Below are positions 47,163 to 56,753 of a DNA stretch of 64,000 nt, piece after piece. The number at the start of each line of letters is the position of its first letter. The stretch's first letter is position 1. The position numbers were made by a program, and so were the translations under genes. Source of the stretch: Vibrio pomeroyi (GTDB lineage Bacteria; Pseudomonadota; Gammaproteobacteria; Enterobacterales; Vibrionaceae); assembly GCF_024347595.1 (NCBI RefSeq), contig NZ_AP025507.1, positions 1,302,001 to 1,366,000 of the forward strand, read 5' to 3'. The notes below the pieces were generated by a model. It was not told the origin of the DNA. It was given only the letters and a program-made list of their open reading frames with translations, and ran no database searches.

Positions 47163-47770
47163 TGACTCAATTTCTAGACGAATACAGAAAATCGCTAACC
47201 AAATCTCAGCTGTTTCTAACAAACATTACTGAACAACCGATTCAGACTCCCGATCGATGTCGGTTAGTGGGTGAGACAATAAAAGCCAGTCCTCCACACA
47301 AAGGCCCTACAATAAGCGCTAATACAAGGGGGCCTCAAATAGAATACAGCGAAACCGAACTAGAACTAATATCAAGGCAAGACGAATATAAAGCCGCTCA
47401 GGTGTACTTTGGACCTATGTGGAATGTTGTTACTGAGATAGTTACAGGCGGAACGAAAACTCAGAAAACCCTTTTAGACTATGCAATTGATCTCTTTAAG
47501 GGCAAAGCGAAGGAACAAGTAGATGAATATATATTAGATAATCTAGTCAAACCGGGAGAAAATACGTCAAAAGAACAAGAAGCAACTCCAGCCTCTCCCG
47601 TAAATCAAGAGGAACATGCACCCAGTTTAAAACCTGACCTAGCAAGGGAAGTCATCATTGAGAAACCTGATAGTCGCTTTCATATATCCGAAGCGTTTGA
47701 ATATACTCGACCAGAACCTACACCTATGCGAGGAGACCTGATTGGGGGAGGCAAACAGATGTACGCTTAA
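47162..47770 (+). CDS. Unrecognised 202-aa protein, partner of coiled-coil protein
   Basis: The product is polar, with proline-rich segments (KASPPHKGPTISANTRGP; ASPVNQEEHAPSLKP) and a short helical middle (VVTEIVTGGTKTQKTLLDYAIDLF). There is no membrane helix. Coupling to the upstream gene by TAATG suggests an obligate partner. I recognise no family. Confidence 0.6.
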   Translation: MTQFLDEYRKSLTKSQLFLTNITEQPIQTPDRCRLVGETIKASPPHKGPTISANTRGPQIEYSETELELISRQDEYKAAQVYFGPMWNVVTEIVTGGTKTQKTLLDYAIDLFKGKAKEQVDEYILDNLVKPGENTSKEQEATPASPVNQEEHAPSLKPDLAREVIIEKPDSRFHISEAFEYTRPEPTPMRGDLIGGGKQMYA

Positions 47771-48245
47771 CAGATATAGTCTAAAAAAGGGGCATTAGTT
47801 AATTTTTGAAAGCTATCTGTACCCAACTCGGCCTGCTCTATCAGTTGCCTTCTTTACGATAAGATATTTCTCAAATAGTATTACCGTACGGCTACTTTTC
47901 CCATACTGATTTGACATCCTCAATGTTTTTATGAAATGTGTTAATCACTCGTTCCTATTAGTCTTTATTCATTGGATCCAAATCAACCAAGTAAACGTTA
48001 CTTAGTGGGACTAAAGGCAAAGTAGACAAGAAATTAGCCAAGGTTAAGGGTTATGAATTGGATGAAAACGTCATATAGCTAACTATAAAATATTTTTCCA
48101 ACGAGTGATTACGCTTAGATCGGAATTAGCACTGTATTCGCTTTCGGGAAAAGCATTTAAAGTCGAAAAACTTTGCTTATTGTCCATCGTTGTCCACGAA
48201 TGGACAACGATGGAATGCCATTGATTCTAGTTACTTTCTTTCTAT
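47771..48245. other. Gene-free stretch with a long perfect hairpin
   Basis: There is no gene. A 13-bp perfect stem, CCATCGTTGTCCA with TGGACAACGATGG around CGAA, lies at 48184-48213 between two convergent operons. It has no T run, so it is an atypical terminator or a processing or regulatory hairpin. Confidence 0.6.
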
Positions 48246-49460
48246 TTAGAATTGTGGTGGTGGACTACTTGCAAGAGAGTCTTGAGTTGCATCATCTTCG
48301 TTAGTATTCGTACTAAAAGGTAATGAAGGACGTCTAAGCGTTTTATCGTAGTTTAATCTCATACTCATATCTGCATGACAAAAACCTAAATTAACGAGCA
48401 TTTTGTTCTCTCTGGCTGAGAACCCGTCTAATTGAGTCCCTAGGTTAGCAAGGTGCTTATACTGTTCAGCTTTTCTATCGGACAACAGTGGATCGATAGC
48501 TTGGAAGTTTTTCACATCACTAGATATAGACCAATAACCACCATTATATTCGCCAGTAATGTAATTACGCATCAGTGTTCGTTTGCGTAATGCCCTTTGC
48601 TGATTAATCATAATGTCAGTCATTCTGAGGGATAAACCAAACTTACTTTTTATTGTCTTTAGCCACCCTTCCCATGGTACAGGAAGCAGTGCCCCTGCAT
48701 CACAACAGAATACTGAATCATACTCTCTGTCAGCACCATGCTTCCATATCATCTCTAACCCCATATTGTCATAGAGACCACCATCACATAAGTTTAAGCA
48801 CTCACGAAACTTTGTAATTTGTTCTGAAGGGAGGCGACTATATTGTGTGTCACTCCAAGTCCAAGCTCTTCCGTATAACCTTATTGGTGCTAAAAATGGA
48901 GGAAATCCACTAGATATCGATATAGCTTGCGCCAACGTAATACCGTGTTCTGAAGCGGAACCGATATTATAATCTCGAATTTCATGCTTTGAGATTCTAA
49001 CGCTTGCACCAGTATCGAGGTTTGTACCATAAAAAATAAATTCTGGAGCTAAATGGTGATCAGGGATGTCACAAAGACGGGTTCCACCGAACAACAAATT
49101 TTCATATTTCTTACGAACTTCATTTACAGCTGTTGTTGTTGGGTTGAGTGTGTGCAGTATTATCCTAGCTTTACAAGTGATAGTTAAAGAACAAAATTCA
49201 AGGAGGGGGGCTGCTATTACTTCTTCAAAGTTAGTTGCGCGATAACGCCCTTGAGCACCATCTACTTCTTCAAACGTAAGGTCGCCCCACTTAAGCATTA
49301 ATAAACCTGCGGCAATAGAACCACCAGATACAGAAGTTATCGTATCGAGGCTCGTCAACAACCCATCCTCATTCATCCTCCATAGAGAGCCCAACGCATA
49401 AAGTGTGGCTCTAAAGCCACCGCCTGATAAAGCCAAACCTTTTTTGGATCTGTTACTCAC
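48246..49460 (-). CDS. Patatin-like phospholipase (effector-like)
   Basis: The 404-residue protein has the patatin oxyanion hole LSGGGFRA (residues ~12-18), nucleophile serine in SVSGGS (S45) and the aspartate of CDGGLYDNMG (~residue 230), so the Ser-Asp dyad is intact. Patatin enzymes degrade membrane phospholipids and serve as cell-killing effectors in CBASS and related systems. It starts with GTG, overlapping the end of the E2-E1-JAB gene by 8 bp, so it is the third gene of one operon. No CD-NTase is present. An effector role is inferred. Confidence 0.85.
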   Translation of the reverse strand: MSNRSKKGLALSGGGFRATLYALGSLWRMNEDGLLTSLDTITSVSGGSIAAGLLMLKWGDLTFEEVDGAQGRYRATNFEEVIAAPLLEFCSLTITCKARIILHTLNPTTTAVNEVRKKYENLLFGGTRLCDIPDHHLAPEFIFYGTNLDTGASVRISKHEIRDYNIGSASEHGITLAQAISISSGFPPFLAPIRLYGRAWTWSDTQYSRLPSEQITKFRECLNLCDGGLYDNMGLEMIWKHGADREYDSVFCCDAGALLPVPWEGWLKTIKSKFGLSLRMTDIMINQQRALRKRTLMRNYITGEYNGGYWSISSDVKNFQAIDPLLSDRKAEQYKHLANLGTQLDGFSARENKMLVNLGFCHADMSMRLNYDKTLRRPSLPFSTNTNEDDATQDSLASSPPPQF

Positions 49461-51702
49461 TATCTAACACCTTCTCGTAAACTTTGGTTTCATTCTCTCC
49501 AACGATCATTTGGTACGCAGGTAGCCCGTCTTCTGATAAATTAATTGCTAGATTAGTGAGCTGTTCGATATCAAGTGTGCTCATACGAGCGGATGCGCCT
49601 CTCGGGTGACTGTGCCATTCACCAATATAACCCACATTATTAGCTGTGCGATTAGCAACCTCATCTAACTTTTCTAAAATACCGTTCGTTCCTCTTTGAA
49701 ATGAAGTAGGAGTGCCAATACTATCGTCTGGAGCAGGTAATGCATCAACGATATAAACAACCTTATGAGTCATGTCATGATACCCAATCAAAATACCTCC
49801 AGTTTCATTGGGTAAACTTAGAGCTCTTAATTCTCTGATGCGCTCTTCAATACCCTCGTCCCAGTACACTTTAAACTTATTAAGAGTGTGATTGTTGATC
49901 GTGATACTTTTACGAGCGACAGCCCTATAAGATGAACGCTCTCCTGTTTCAATGTCATCATGCCAAATCATAATAATTGGCTCATCTTGATTACTAGCTT
50001 TAATGATGTGTTCCGATAACAAGGATGAACAAGCCATAACCCGTGAGTGAGACATAACAAATGAATTGTCACGACAACTTACACCTGAACGAAACTGATC
50101 AGGTTTACTTACAAGGTACTTATCGCCAATAGGTTTATTGATTATGACTCTATAATATTGTGCTTCTAATGAAGAAAGGCGCACCTTCCTTTTCTTGTCC
50201 TCGACAAGTAATACTGCACCGCTACCACTCGGAATGAAAAATGCAGATATATGCCTAGGGCCGTATCCATTTTGACTAATGGCCCGCGGGTAGCTTAAAG
50301 ATGCACTAGCATCAATCACAATGTCTGATTGACTTAGATATTCTTTAACTTGTGGTGTCTCGAATTTTTTTGCATCGATATTGATGCCAGTTAACTTACA
50401 GTCTTGAAAATAACTTGAATAATGGTCAGCGACGACCTCAGCCTTATTCTGTCCAATAGCTGTTGGGGGAATAACGTGTCGAGTAAAATTATGTGGTCGA
50501 AAGGAGTCTTCATCAACAACAGTCCATGACCCCCAACCTGCTTTCACCCAAAAATCTAATAGAGCTCCTCCTAACGCCCCAGCCCCGATAATTGTTCCTT
50601 TGCCAAATGGTTTTATAATGCCGGACTGAAGACGACGTTCTTCTGCCCCCGCTTTTTTTAGGCATTCCATGAATTCAATGTTTAGACCAACCTCATCACT
50701 ATTCATTGGTAGCAATTTACCGAGGGCATTTGTTCTGACTAGATTAGTGATTTCGTTAGTTACCTCAAATTTAACGGCTAATTCAGCTAATGATTCAAGG
50801 GCGATGATAGCCATCGTTTGACGAGCTTCTACTGGGCCATTGGAAGAACGTTGCATTGGGAAAGTTAGAATGAAAGCTGTAGTATCTATGTCTAAACGAT
50901 ATGCTCCAGAATTTATAGCTTCCAACAATTGTTCTCGTATTAGCTGCACAAGTTCAACTCCCAACGGTTTCAGTAGGTCATTGAGCTTTGATATCGTGTT
51001 TACATTCCTATTAACAATCCCGTGAACAACAGAAGGGGTTGTAATGGTCACAACATTTATTGATACGTCATATCGATAAGGGCTTTGCTTTTCCCAATCT
51101 GTTACAATAAAAGCTCCCCCTTCTACTTTGTCTTTTTTTTCATACGCTACCGCGTTTAATTGTCTTCCATGGTTTTGAGCACGATCGTAATCATACGGTA
51201 GGACAAGTGTTAATCGTGGATTGAAAAATAGTTGTTCAATACCTTGGTCATCAGGATGTAATTTACCCAGAGATGCCTGTGTTAACCACCAGTTAGTACG
51301 CTTCAAATGCTTTTCAGCTGTCCATGACGCTGCGACTACATCTGTTGGGTCGAGGTATAAGCAGAGAGATTTGGCTGCATCTTCAGACGGACTGTTCTGA
51401 TGCATAGTAATAGGAAAGTCTTTGCGAAGGGCATAAGTTGACGGTAATTCACTTTCTTTGTCAAATGCGTAAACGATGCGCTCTTGATAGCAGATACCGA
51501 CCGAGTTTCTAGAGGGCACGTCGTCGTTACAAACATCTACAGTAATAAATTCCACTCTTTTACCTGCGGAAACTCTTGCACGTAGATCAATGAGTGTAGT
51601 GTTACGGCCTTTAGCAACTGCTTTGATCATGGAAATGGAGCCGGATAACTCCACTTTTTTCTGATCAATTTCATCTGCTTCAATAGGAAAGAAATCAGCC
51701 AT
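49453..51702 (-). CDS. Fused E2-E1-JAB ubiquitin-like conjugation enzyme
   Basis: I place the start at ATG 51702, five bases after the upstream stop, giving 749 residues. Residues ~90-160 look E2-like, with candidate catalytic Cys114 in AAKSLCLYL and the downstream LGKLHPDDQ pattern. Residues ~385-600 are a ThiF/E1 adenylation domain (GTIIGAGALGGALLDFW, VVDEDSFRPHNFTRH). Residues ~620-749 are a JAB/MPN peptidase with ETGGILIGY and EWHSHPRGASARMSTLD, the metal ligands and Glu intact. Such fusions conjugate or release a protein tag; no separate ubiquitin-like gene is visible here. Confidence 0.85.
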   Translation of the reverse strand: MADFFPIEADEIDQKKVELSGSISMIKAVAKGRNTTLIDLRARVSAGKRVEFITVDVCNDDVPSRNSVGICYQERIVYAFDKESELPSTYALRKDFPITMHQNSPSEDAAKSLCLYLDPTDVVAASWTAEKHLKRTNWWLTQASLGKLHPDDQGIEQLFFNPRLTLVLPYDYDRAQNHGRQLNAVAYEKKDKVEGGAFIVTDWEKQSPYRYDVSINVVTITTPSVVHGIVNRNVNTISKLNDLLKPLGVELVQLIREQLLEAINSGAYRLDIDTTAFILTFPMQRSSNGPVEARQTMAIIALESLAELAVKFEVTNEITNLVRTNALGKLLPMNSDEVGLNIEFMECLKKAGAEERRLQSGIIKPFGKGTIIGAGALGGALLDFWVKAGWGSWTVVDEDSFRPHNFTRHVIPPTAIGQNKAEVVADHYSSYFQDCKLTGINIDAKKFETPQVKEYLSQSDIVIDASASLSYPRAISQNGYGPRHISAFFIPSGSGAVLLVEDKKRKVRLSSLEAQYYRVIINKPIGDKYLVSKPDQFRSGVSCRDNSFVMSHSRVMACSSLLSEHIIKASNQDEPIIMIWHDDIETGERSSYRAVARKSITINNHTLNKFKVYWDEGIEERIRELRALSLPNETGGILIGYHDMTHKVVYIVDALPAPDDSIGTPTSFQRGTNGILEKLDEVANRTANNVGYIGEWHSHPRGASARMSTLDIEQLTNLAINLSEDGLPAYQMIVGENETKVYEKVLDSE

Positions 51703-51707
51703 GGAAA

Positions 51708-52856
51708 TTATCCCGCGCGCGTTGGAGTCGCAGCAGCAGTAGTTAGCGCTGCTGTCATCTTGCAACTTTTTTTCGATAAGCCTGAAGAAGTGAATTCTAT
51801 AATTACAGGCTTAGGCTTAGTTTTACTCTCATTTTCCATCGTGACGATTAAGCTACGTCCACCAACATCACGCAGATATCGTTCATAGCAACGTTTTGCT
51901 TGTAAATGAGGTGGTTGAGTTGAACTTAATGCTTCAGAAGTTGATTCATTAAAATAATTACTTGAACAGATCAAATAGGCATCTTTATTACCTGATAAAA
52001 GAAGTTCTGCGACCTTTTCTGTAGGTTCTGTTTCGTTATCGCCCTTTTCATCCGAAAGAGCGAGGTAGCTACAGTGATGAGGGATATTCAACAGATCCCA
52101 ACGTAAACGATCTTCATTATTGTAGTATTGAGTAATAGAAACGATGTCCTCTAAAACCTCCCATTCTGAATCACCAATTGCGAGATAATCATAAACCTCA
52201 CCTCCTTCATTAAATCTAATATTGAAGATAAGAGAGGCCTGATTACGTATTTTCTTTACGTCTTTTCCTGACTCTTCACAGTGCGCCATAAACGGTGAGT
52301 GAACAAAGAATTCGACGTTGTCACGTTCGAGCGAAAATGTATCAACCACAGTGCCTGCATCAACAATAAAATCAGAGAATTCATTGATGTTCATCTGCCA
52401 GCTCTCGATTAACTTTACTAGTTCGTCCGGTTGTGAAAATACACGTATCCCGTTCTTGTTCTTTAATCGATAACGAGCCTCTGAGCGCCATATAGCAAAC
52501 TCTGAGGAAAGATTATCTCTATCAACAGATTCCAGTAACATCGCGGCAGGAACCCAAAGTTGCTCAATCTTAATACGGCCTTCGCCTTGATATTTATTGG
52601 CATGTTCTAGGTAAAAAAATTCTGTACTTCCCTCGATATGATCTTTATCTGCATGCGTAAAAGCTAGTACCTCAAGGCAATCTTTATTAGCCTCTTCGAA
52701 TGTTTTCTTAATATCGGTAGCTATGTCGAATTGAGGTTTTGAGCTATCAGTAGCAAGATTATGCTGTCGATAGTCCATTAAAATATGCTTCCCATTTTGT
52801 AAGGTAATTAGACTTGAATCCCCATTACCGACGGGATAAAACTTAACTGTAGCCAT
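51708..52856 (-). CDS. Metallo-beta-lactamase-fold hydrolase (ComEC-like)
   Basis: The 382-residue protein begins MATVKFYPVGNGDSSLI, the typical first strand of ComEC-type MBL domains. It has the metal motif FTHADKDHIEG (H68, D70, D72, H73) and a later IPHHCSYLALSD. No membrane helix or signal is present, so it is cytoplasmic. It is the first gene of the operon with the E2-E1-JAB and patatin genes. Similar MBL genes accompany prokaryotic E1/E2/JAB loci, where their substrate is unknown; a nuclease or hydrolase role is likely. Confidence 0.85.
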   Translation of the reverse strand: MATVKFYPVGNGDSSLITLQNGKHILMDYRQHNLATDSSKPQFDIATDIKKTFEEANKDCLEVLAFTHADKDHIEGSTEFFYLEHANKYQGEGRIKIEQLWVPAAMLLESVDRDNLSSEFAIWRSEARYRLKNKNGIRVFSQPDELVKLIESWQMNINEFSDFIVDAGTVVDTFSLERDNVEFFVHSPFMAHCEESGKDVKKIRNQASLIFNIRFNEGGEVYDYLAIGDSEWEVLEDIVSITQYYNNEDRLRWDLLNIPHHCSYLALSDEKGDNETEPTEKVAELLLSGNKDAYLICSSNYFNESTSEALSSTQPPHLQAKRCYERYLRDVGGRSLIVTMENESKTKPKPVIIEFTSSGLSKKSCKMTAALTTAAATPTRAG

Positions 52857-52954
52857 GCCATGTCCTTATTGTTAGTTTTGTTATTAGATCGATTTCATAT
52901 AACTTGCGATACACAATATATGTCCAATCAATCTAAAAGACAACACAATATGTA

Positions 52955-53218
52955 GTGGTTATGATTGTGGGGAGGTTTTGTGAGTTCTATGTTGATGACT
53001 GGTTAATTCGAATGGGTGAGAACAAAAAATATTGTAATCTAGTTGATAGATCATGGCTCTATACTGCCATAACCAGAGCAAAGGTTAGTGTGCATATTGT
53101 TGGAGCTAAAGAGACATTTTTACATGCGATAAACAGTGGTAACAAAGGACACAAGCGACAAACATATCTAAGACAATTGATCCATAAAACGAGAGCGCGG
53201 AGATCTGCGGGTAACTAA
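52955..53218 (+). pseudogene. C-terminal remnant of a UvrD/RecD-like helicase
   Basis: The 87-codon frame contains RSWLYTAITRAKVSVHIVGAKETFLHAI, which is motif VI of superfamily-1 helicases near its C-terminal end. Nothing of the rest of a helicase lies upstream. It is a scrap left by an earlier replacement of island cargo, and probably not expressed. Confidence 0.65.
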
Positions 53219-53567
53219 CGTTCAATCAGGTTAAATATATTAGTTTTATGCGCACGCATAAACCCATCAAGCACAAGTTTTAGGCGGGTTTCGGTTAAGA
53301 TAAACATGAGCTTTCCAATTTTGGGAACTAGTATGAGCGCAGTTAGCTGTAAATGGCAAAGAAAACTCCCCCACCATCTTTGCCTCGAAACTAAAATGAA
53401 TACGAACGCTCTTATTTGTCATGACTTAGAACGTTACTTTCGGTCTGCATCGTTGCTACAAGCAGATAGATTTTAACCAGAGACACACCACACTAGTTGT
53501 GTAAACATCAAATGAAGTGAAAGAAAAAGCTCAGAGGTTTCAATTTATAATCCTTAAGAATCGTTGT
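53219..53567. other. Gene-free stretch
   Basis: This AT-rich DNA lies between the helicase remnant and the next leftward stop. I looked for an integron attC site and found no convincing paired core sites. Nothing else was supported. Confidence 0.35.
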
Positions 53568-54410
53568 TTAATCCTTTTGCATATAAGAACGATAAATCCT
53601 ATTGATCTTTCTTTCCATTGACAGTGTTTCGCGAGGGGCTTGCTCATCATCAAATGGTATTCCGTAATCTAAGTTCAAGCTATGGCGCTGACTGCCCGAT
53701 ACAATATTCCAACTACCCTCACGTGTAAAAACAGATTTTAAGAGTTGGTGTAGTAAATCCAAATTTGGAGCGACACAAAACTCCATTAATGAACAAGAAA
53801 CGCCTTTACTATGATGGTATTTTACCCAATCAAACTTTGAACGCTCATTACCATCGGCTAGTGATATTAAGTCAAATTTCGTATTCAAAATACGCAGCAA
53901 ACTTTCATTGATAGCTTGATATCTAGATCTACGATTTTTCGTAACCCTTGGGTTTGTAAGCGACAATACATCTCTCGTATCAAATTCAACCACCCCTCCA
54001 CGATTGGCTCTTTTTTTGTCCATAATCAAAAGAAGCCCGACAAAAACATCTAGATCTGCGAACATCATCACTGGACATGTTCCGGTAGAGCGAATCGCAG
54101 TATACTCAAAGCGAAACCTAGGGTTATCTTCATTGGGAATTGAAACGTCATAAATCAGTTCATGAAAAGAACTGGGAACTAGGTTATGTGGTAATCGCCA
54201 TATCATCGCCTCTAAAATCGACGCTGGTGAACTCCTATAACCCGCAAAATGACGGTGGGTTACTTTGTGACCATAGATATCTTTTACTTGGCATGTTGAA
54301 TCGAGAGCTGCCTGTTTATAAGGGGTTGTATCAGGAAGCATGTTCTTAAAAGAGGTTAAAGCTAGTGGATACGTTGAACATAACCTTGGGCTTTCGAGTG
54401 TCATTGACAT
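53568..54410 (-). CDS. Unrecognised protein, possibly replication-initiator-like, 280 aa
   Basis: The soluble, basic protein has two long mixed segments (DVSIPNEDNPRFRFEYTAIRSTG; MMFADLDVFVGLLLIMDKKRANRGG) and a possible winged helix (YQAINESLLRILNTKFDLI). The pattern recalls plasmid replication initiators of the TrfA/RepA kind, but I cannot confirm it. It is downstream of the reverse-transcriptase pair and candidate ncRNA, on the same strand, and ends RSYMQKD. Confidence 0.55.
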   Translation of the reverse strand: MSMTLESPRLCSTYPLALTSFKNMLPDTTPYKQAALDSTCQVKDIYGHKVTHRHFAGYRSSPASILEAMIWRLPHNLVPSSFHELIYDVSIPNEDNPRFRFEYTAIRSTGTCPVMMFADLDVFVGLLLIMDKKRANRGGVVEFDTRDVLSLTNPRVTKNRRSRYQAINESLLRILNTKFDLISLADGNERSKFDWVKYHHSKGVSCSLMEFCVAPNLDLLHQLLKSVFTREGSWNIVSGSQRHSLNLDYGIPFDDEQAPRETLSMERKINRIYRSYMQKD

Positions 54411-54559
54411 GTAGTTCTCAAAAAGTCGCGTATATTCACAGTTAATGATAATACTGTCAACATCAATACTAAAATCAAGATAAACAGTCGACTAAAGGCT
54501 GCTACTACTTACGAGAAAAGATACTTTACTTAATTGAGCAAGATAATTATCGTCGAAGT

Positions 54560-54790
54560 ACCAGTGGTTACTTAAAATATACTGGTTTCATACGGTTGAA
54601 AAGGAAGCCCCGAAGGGGAAAGGTGACACTGTTAGGTGTGTGTGCCAAGCTAGAGCGTGGCACCGCAATGAAATTTCGCCCACAGCCGGAAGGCTTAGGA
54701 AAAACGTCAATGGGACAGCTATAATCAACATTACTATTGAAGTAACTGTGAAGCACTTAAAAAGCGCCTTGCACAGATGTCACCGTTCAA
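54560..54790 (-). ncRNA. Candidate DRT3 ncRNA with ACACAC tract
   Basis: This gene-free region directly downstream of the second reverse transcriptase is rich in hairpins on the minus strand. A 6-bp stem (GTGCCA/TGGCAC, 54642-54663) leads straight into GGCACACACACC (54646-54635). A CCCC-TTC-GGGG hairpin follows at 54608-54618, and AGCC-GGAA-GGCT lies at 54684-54695. DRT3 loci carry an ncRNA, and I recall that one reverse transcriptase uses an ACACAC template to make GT repeats. Ends are approximate. Confidence 0.6.
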
Positions 54791-54802
54791 AAGGAATATA
54801 CA

Positions 54803-56752
54803 CTAACTGTAACCAAATAACAACTCTTTGTTTTCCATCAGGTTTTCAAGAACTTTTTCCTTGTCCCAACAAATAAACCAAGTATTAGAAATCAAAGTTT
54901 GATACAGCTCTTCAGATTCATCCTCCGGCAATTCCCTTTTGAACATGTCTTTTTCAAACTTTTTCGCCCAGTTGCGTTTTCGTCTGCCATCTATGTATGG
55001 GCAAGACATAGAATCCAAAAACAAGTAACAAATTCTTGCGTCAAATCTTATACGTGAAAGATCGCCTAGTCTTTTACCTATCTCTTTAGTTATTGTGTCA
55101 ATGAATCGGCTATATTCCTCGACATCACCAGCATAATACAATGCTGTCATAATATGGAAGTAATCGCAGCAGTCTTCACTTGTTAAATACTCTGTAGAGG
55201 TCGAACGGAGTCCTTCAATATTAAATACATTAGAGAATGCTGAATTTGTAAGAAGGTAGTGATCACCCATCACTTTTGATATACATAAAATATTTGAAAA
55301 TTCAATTGGTACAAATGCATTCACATTTGAGGCCATGTTATTAAATGTACCACTAGAGAAAAATGACTCTATCTGGTTGCTTATCTCCAAAGCCAACATA
55401 TCTATATCTTCGTCATGGTTTTCAAGGAAGAACTTATAGATTGAATAGCAGGCCTTACTGACCTTCAAACTATTTGATGAATTAGGAGATATATTAAACA
55501 AGTGGAATGATATATCAAGCAAGGTTAATAGCGCATTTTTTTGAGAAGAAAAATCCGATGAAATAAATTCTTCAGATTTTATTATAGAGTTTATCTTGTT
55601 CTCAATAGCTGCGATTGAATAATTACACATAACAACATAAGCATCTTGGTCTTGATAAGATGCTGCCATTATTCTATCGATAAATTTCCTTTTAACAACA
55701 TTAGGTTTTTTTATAAGCGAAAGCTTTTGGCTATCACTTTTCCCGAATATTAAATCGAACAACCAACCGATAGCATCTAGAGTATCAATCTTAGCTCTCG
55801 TTATGTTAGTAATAAAAGGTCTATTTCTCTTGATAAACTTTTTTTCATTGAGGTGAAGCTTATAAAATCTTAGTTTTGATTCTATTTTCGATATAATCAA
55901 GTCAAGATCAGATGTACTATTACCAAATATGAAGTAATCATCTACATACCGACGAATTGAGTAATCACTTCCATGTTTCAGTTGAGATTTCTCTTCCAAT
56001 TCATACTCTACATCTGAGTCGATTGCTTGCATTATTGTTTCAGCAAAGATACGGCTAACTTCATTCCCTATTACGATGCCGTTAGTCTCATTATAATTAG
56101 ACCTCTGCATTAATTTATCGAAAAAAGAAGAGTAATCACTTTTTTCTCTACTTTCTTTCGCAAAATCCTTGCTCTTTAGCGCCCATGATATCGAATGTGT
56201 ATAGATGCTATCAAAAAATTTTGAAATATCAATGGACCAAAAATGGTTAAACTTCCTTTCGAGTAGAAGAAACTCTCTCGAATCAAAGAATTTATTAAGC
56301 TTACTATAACTACCATAGCTTAGAAAAGTTGATGGTTGATGAATATTAGAAGTGTTACTTTTTTGTCTCTTGAGATAATAACATGAAGATATTGAGATAG
56401 GTTTTCGTATAGAATAAGAGCTCTTTTTGCAAGAGTGTATAATTCTATCTGAAAATATTCTATAAAGTTCTATTGCTTGTGTTTGGCTTGAAGGGTGAAG
56501 TAAACCAAGGTGTCTTGTACCACCATTCGATTTGAGTATAGAGTACTTAATAGGAACAAAATCTTTATTTGGATCTTTGCATATAAACAAATGCTCAACT
56601 ATTTTACGCTTCAGTTCTGAAGATGAGCCTAAATCAAAATCTGAAATATGTTCATAAAACCAATTGTTCGAAAATATAACAGGCACATCAAGTGGCGCAG
56701 TTTCAGAAAGAAGAACTCTGTTATAGTCCCCTTTTTTTAACGTTTTTTTCAT
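54803..56752 (-). CDS. drt3b: Defence reverse transcriptase, DRT3b-like (UG8 type)
   Basis: I place the start at ATG 56752 (MKKTLKKGDYNRVLL), one base after the stop of the upstream gene, giving 649 residues. The polymerase domain has SIDISKFFDS (motif A, ~residue 173) and RRYVDDYFIFG (motif C YVDD, ~268), followed by KLHLNEKKF. The C-terminal ~270 residues are helical with no known domain, as in unknown-group reverse transcriptases. The tandem layout with a second reverse transcriptase is that of DRT type 3. No retron or CRISPR context is present. Confidence 0.8.
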   Translation of the reverse strand: MKKTLKKGDYNRVLLSETAPLDVPVIFSNNWFYEHISDFDLGSSSELKRKIVEHLFICKDPNKDFVPIKYSILKSNGGTRHLGLLHPSSQTQAIELYRIFSDRIIHSCKKSSYSIRKPISISSCYYLKRQKSNTSNIHQPSTFLSYGSYSKLNKFFDSREFLLLERKFNHFWSIDISKFFDSIYTHSISWALKSKDFAKESREKSDYSSFFDKLMQRSNYNETNGIVIGNEVSRIFAETIMQAIDSDVEYELEEKSQLKHGSDYSIRRYVDDYFIFGNSTSDLDLIISKIESKLRFYKLHLNEKKFIKRNRPFITNITRAKIDTLDAIGWLFDLIFGKSDSQKLSLIKKPNVVKRKFIDRIMAASYQDQDAYVVMCNYSIAAIENKINSIIKSEEFISSDFSSQKNALLTLLDISFHLFNISPNSSNSLKVSKACYSIYKFFLENHDEDIDMLALEISNQIESFFSSGTFNNMASNVNAFVPIEFSNILCISKVMGDHYLLTNSAFSNVFNIEGLRSTSTEYLTSEDCCDYFHIMTALYYAGDVEEYSRFIDTITKEIGKRLGDLSRIRFDARICYLFLDSMSCPYIDGRRKRNWAKKFEKDMFKRELPEDESEELYQTLISNTWFICWDKEKVLENLMENKELLFGYS

Positions 56753-56753
56753 A

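Noticed and set aside
48246..52856. Calling the E2-E1-JAB/patatin operon a CBASS system
   Set aside because: No CD-NTase or other nucleotide cyclase gene is present in or next to the operon, so the defining component is missing.
53200..53300. Integron attC site (TAACTAACG and GGCGGG-like stretches)
   Set aside because: The paired R and L core boxes and the long imperfect inverted repeat are not present, and there is no integron integrase in the window.
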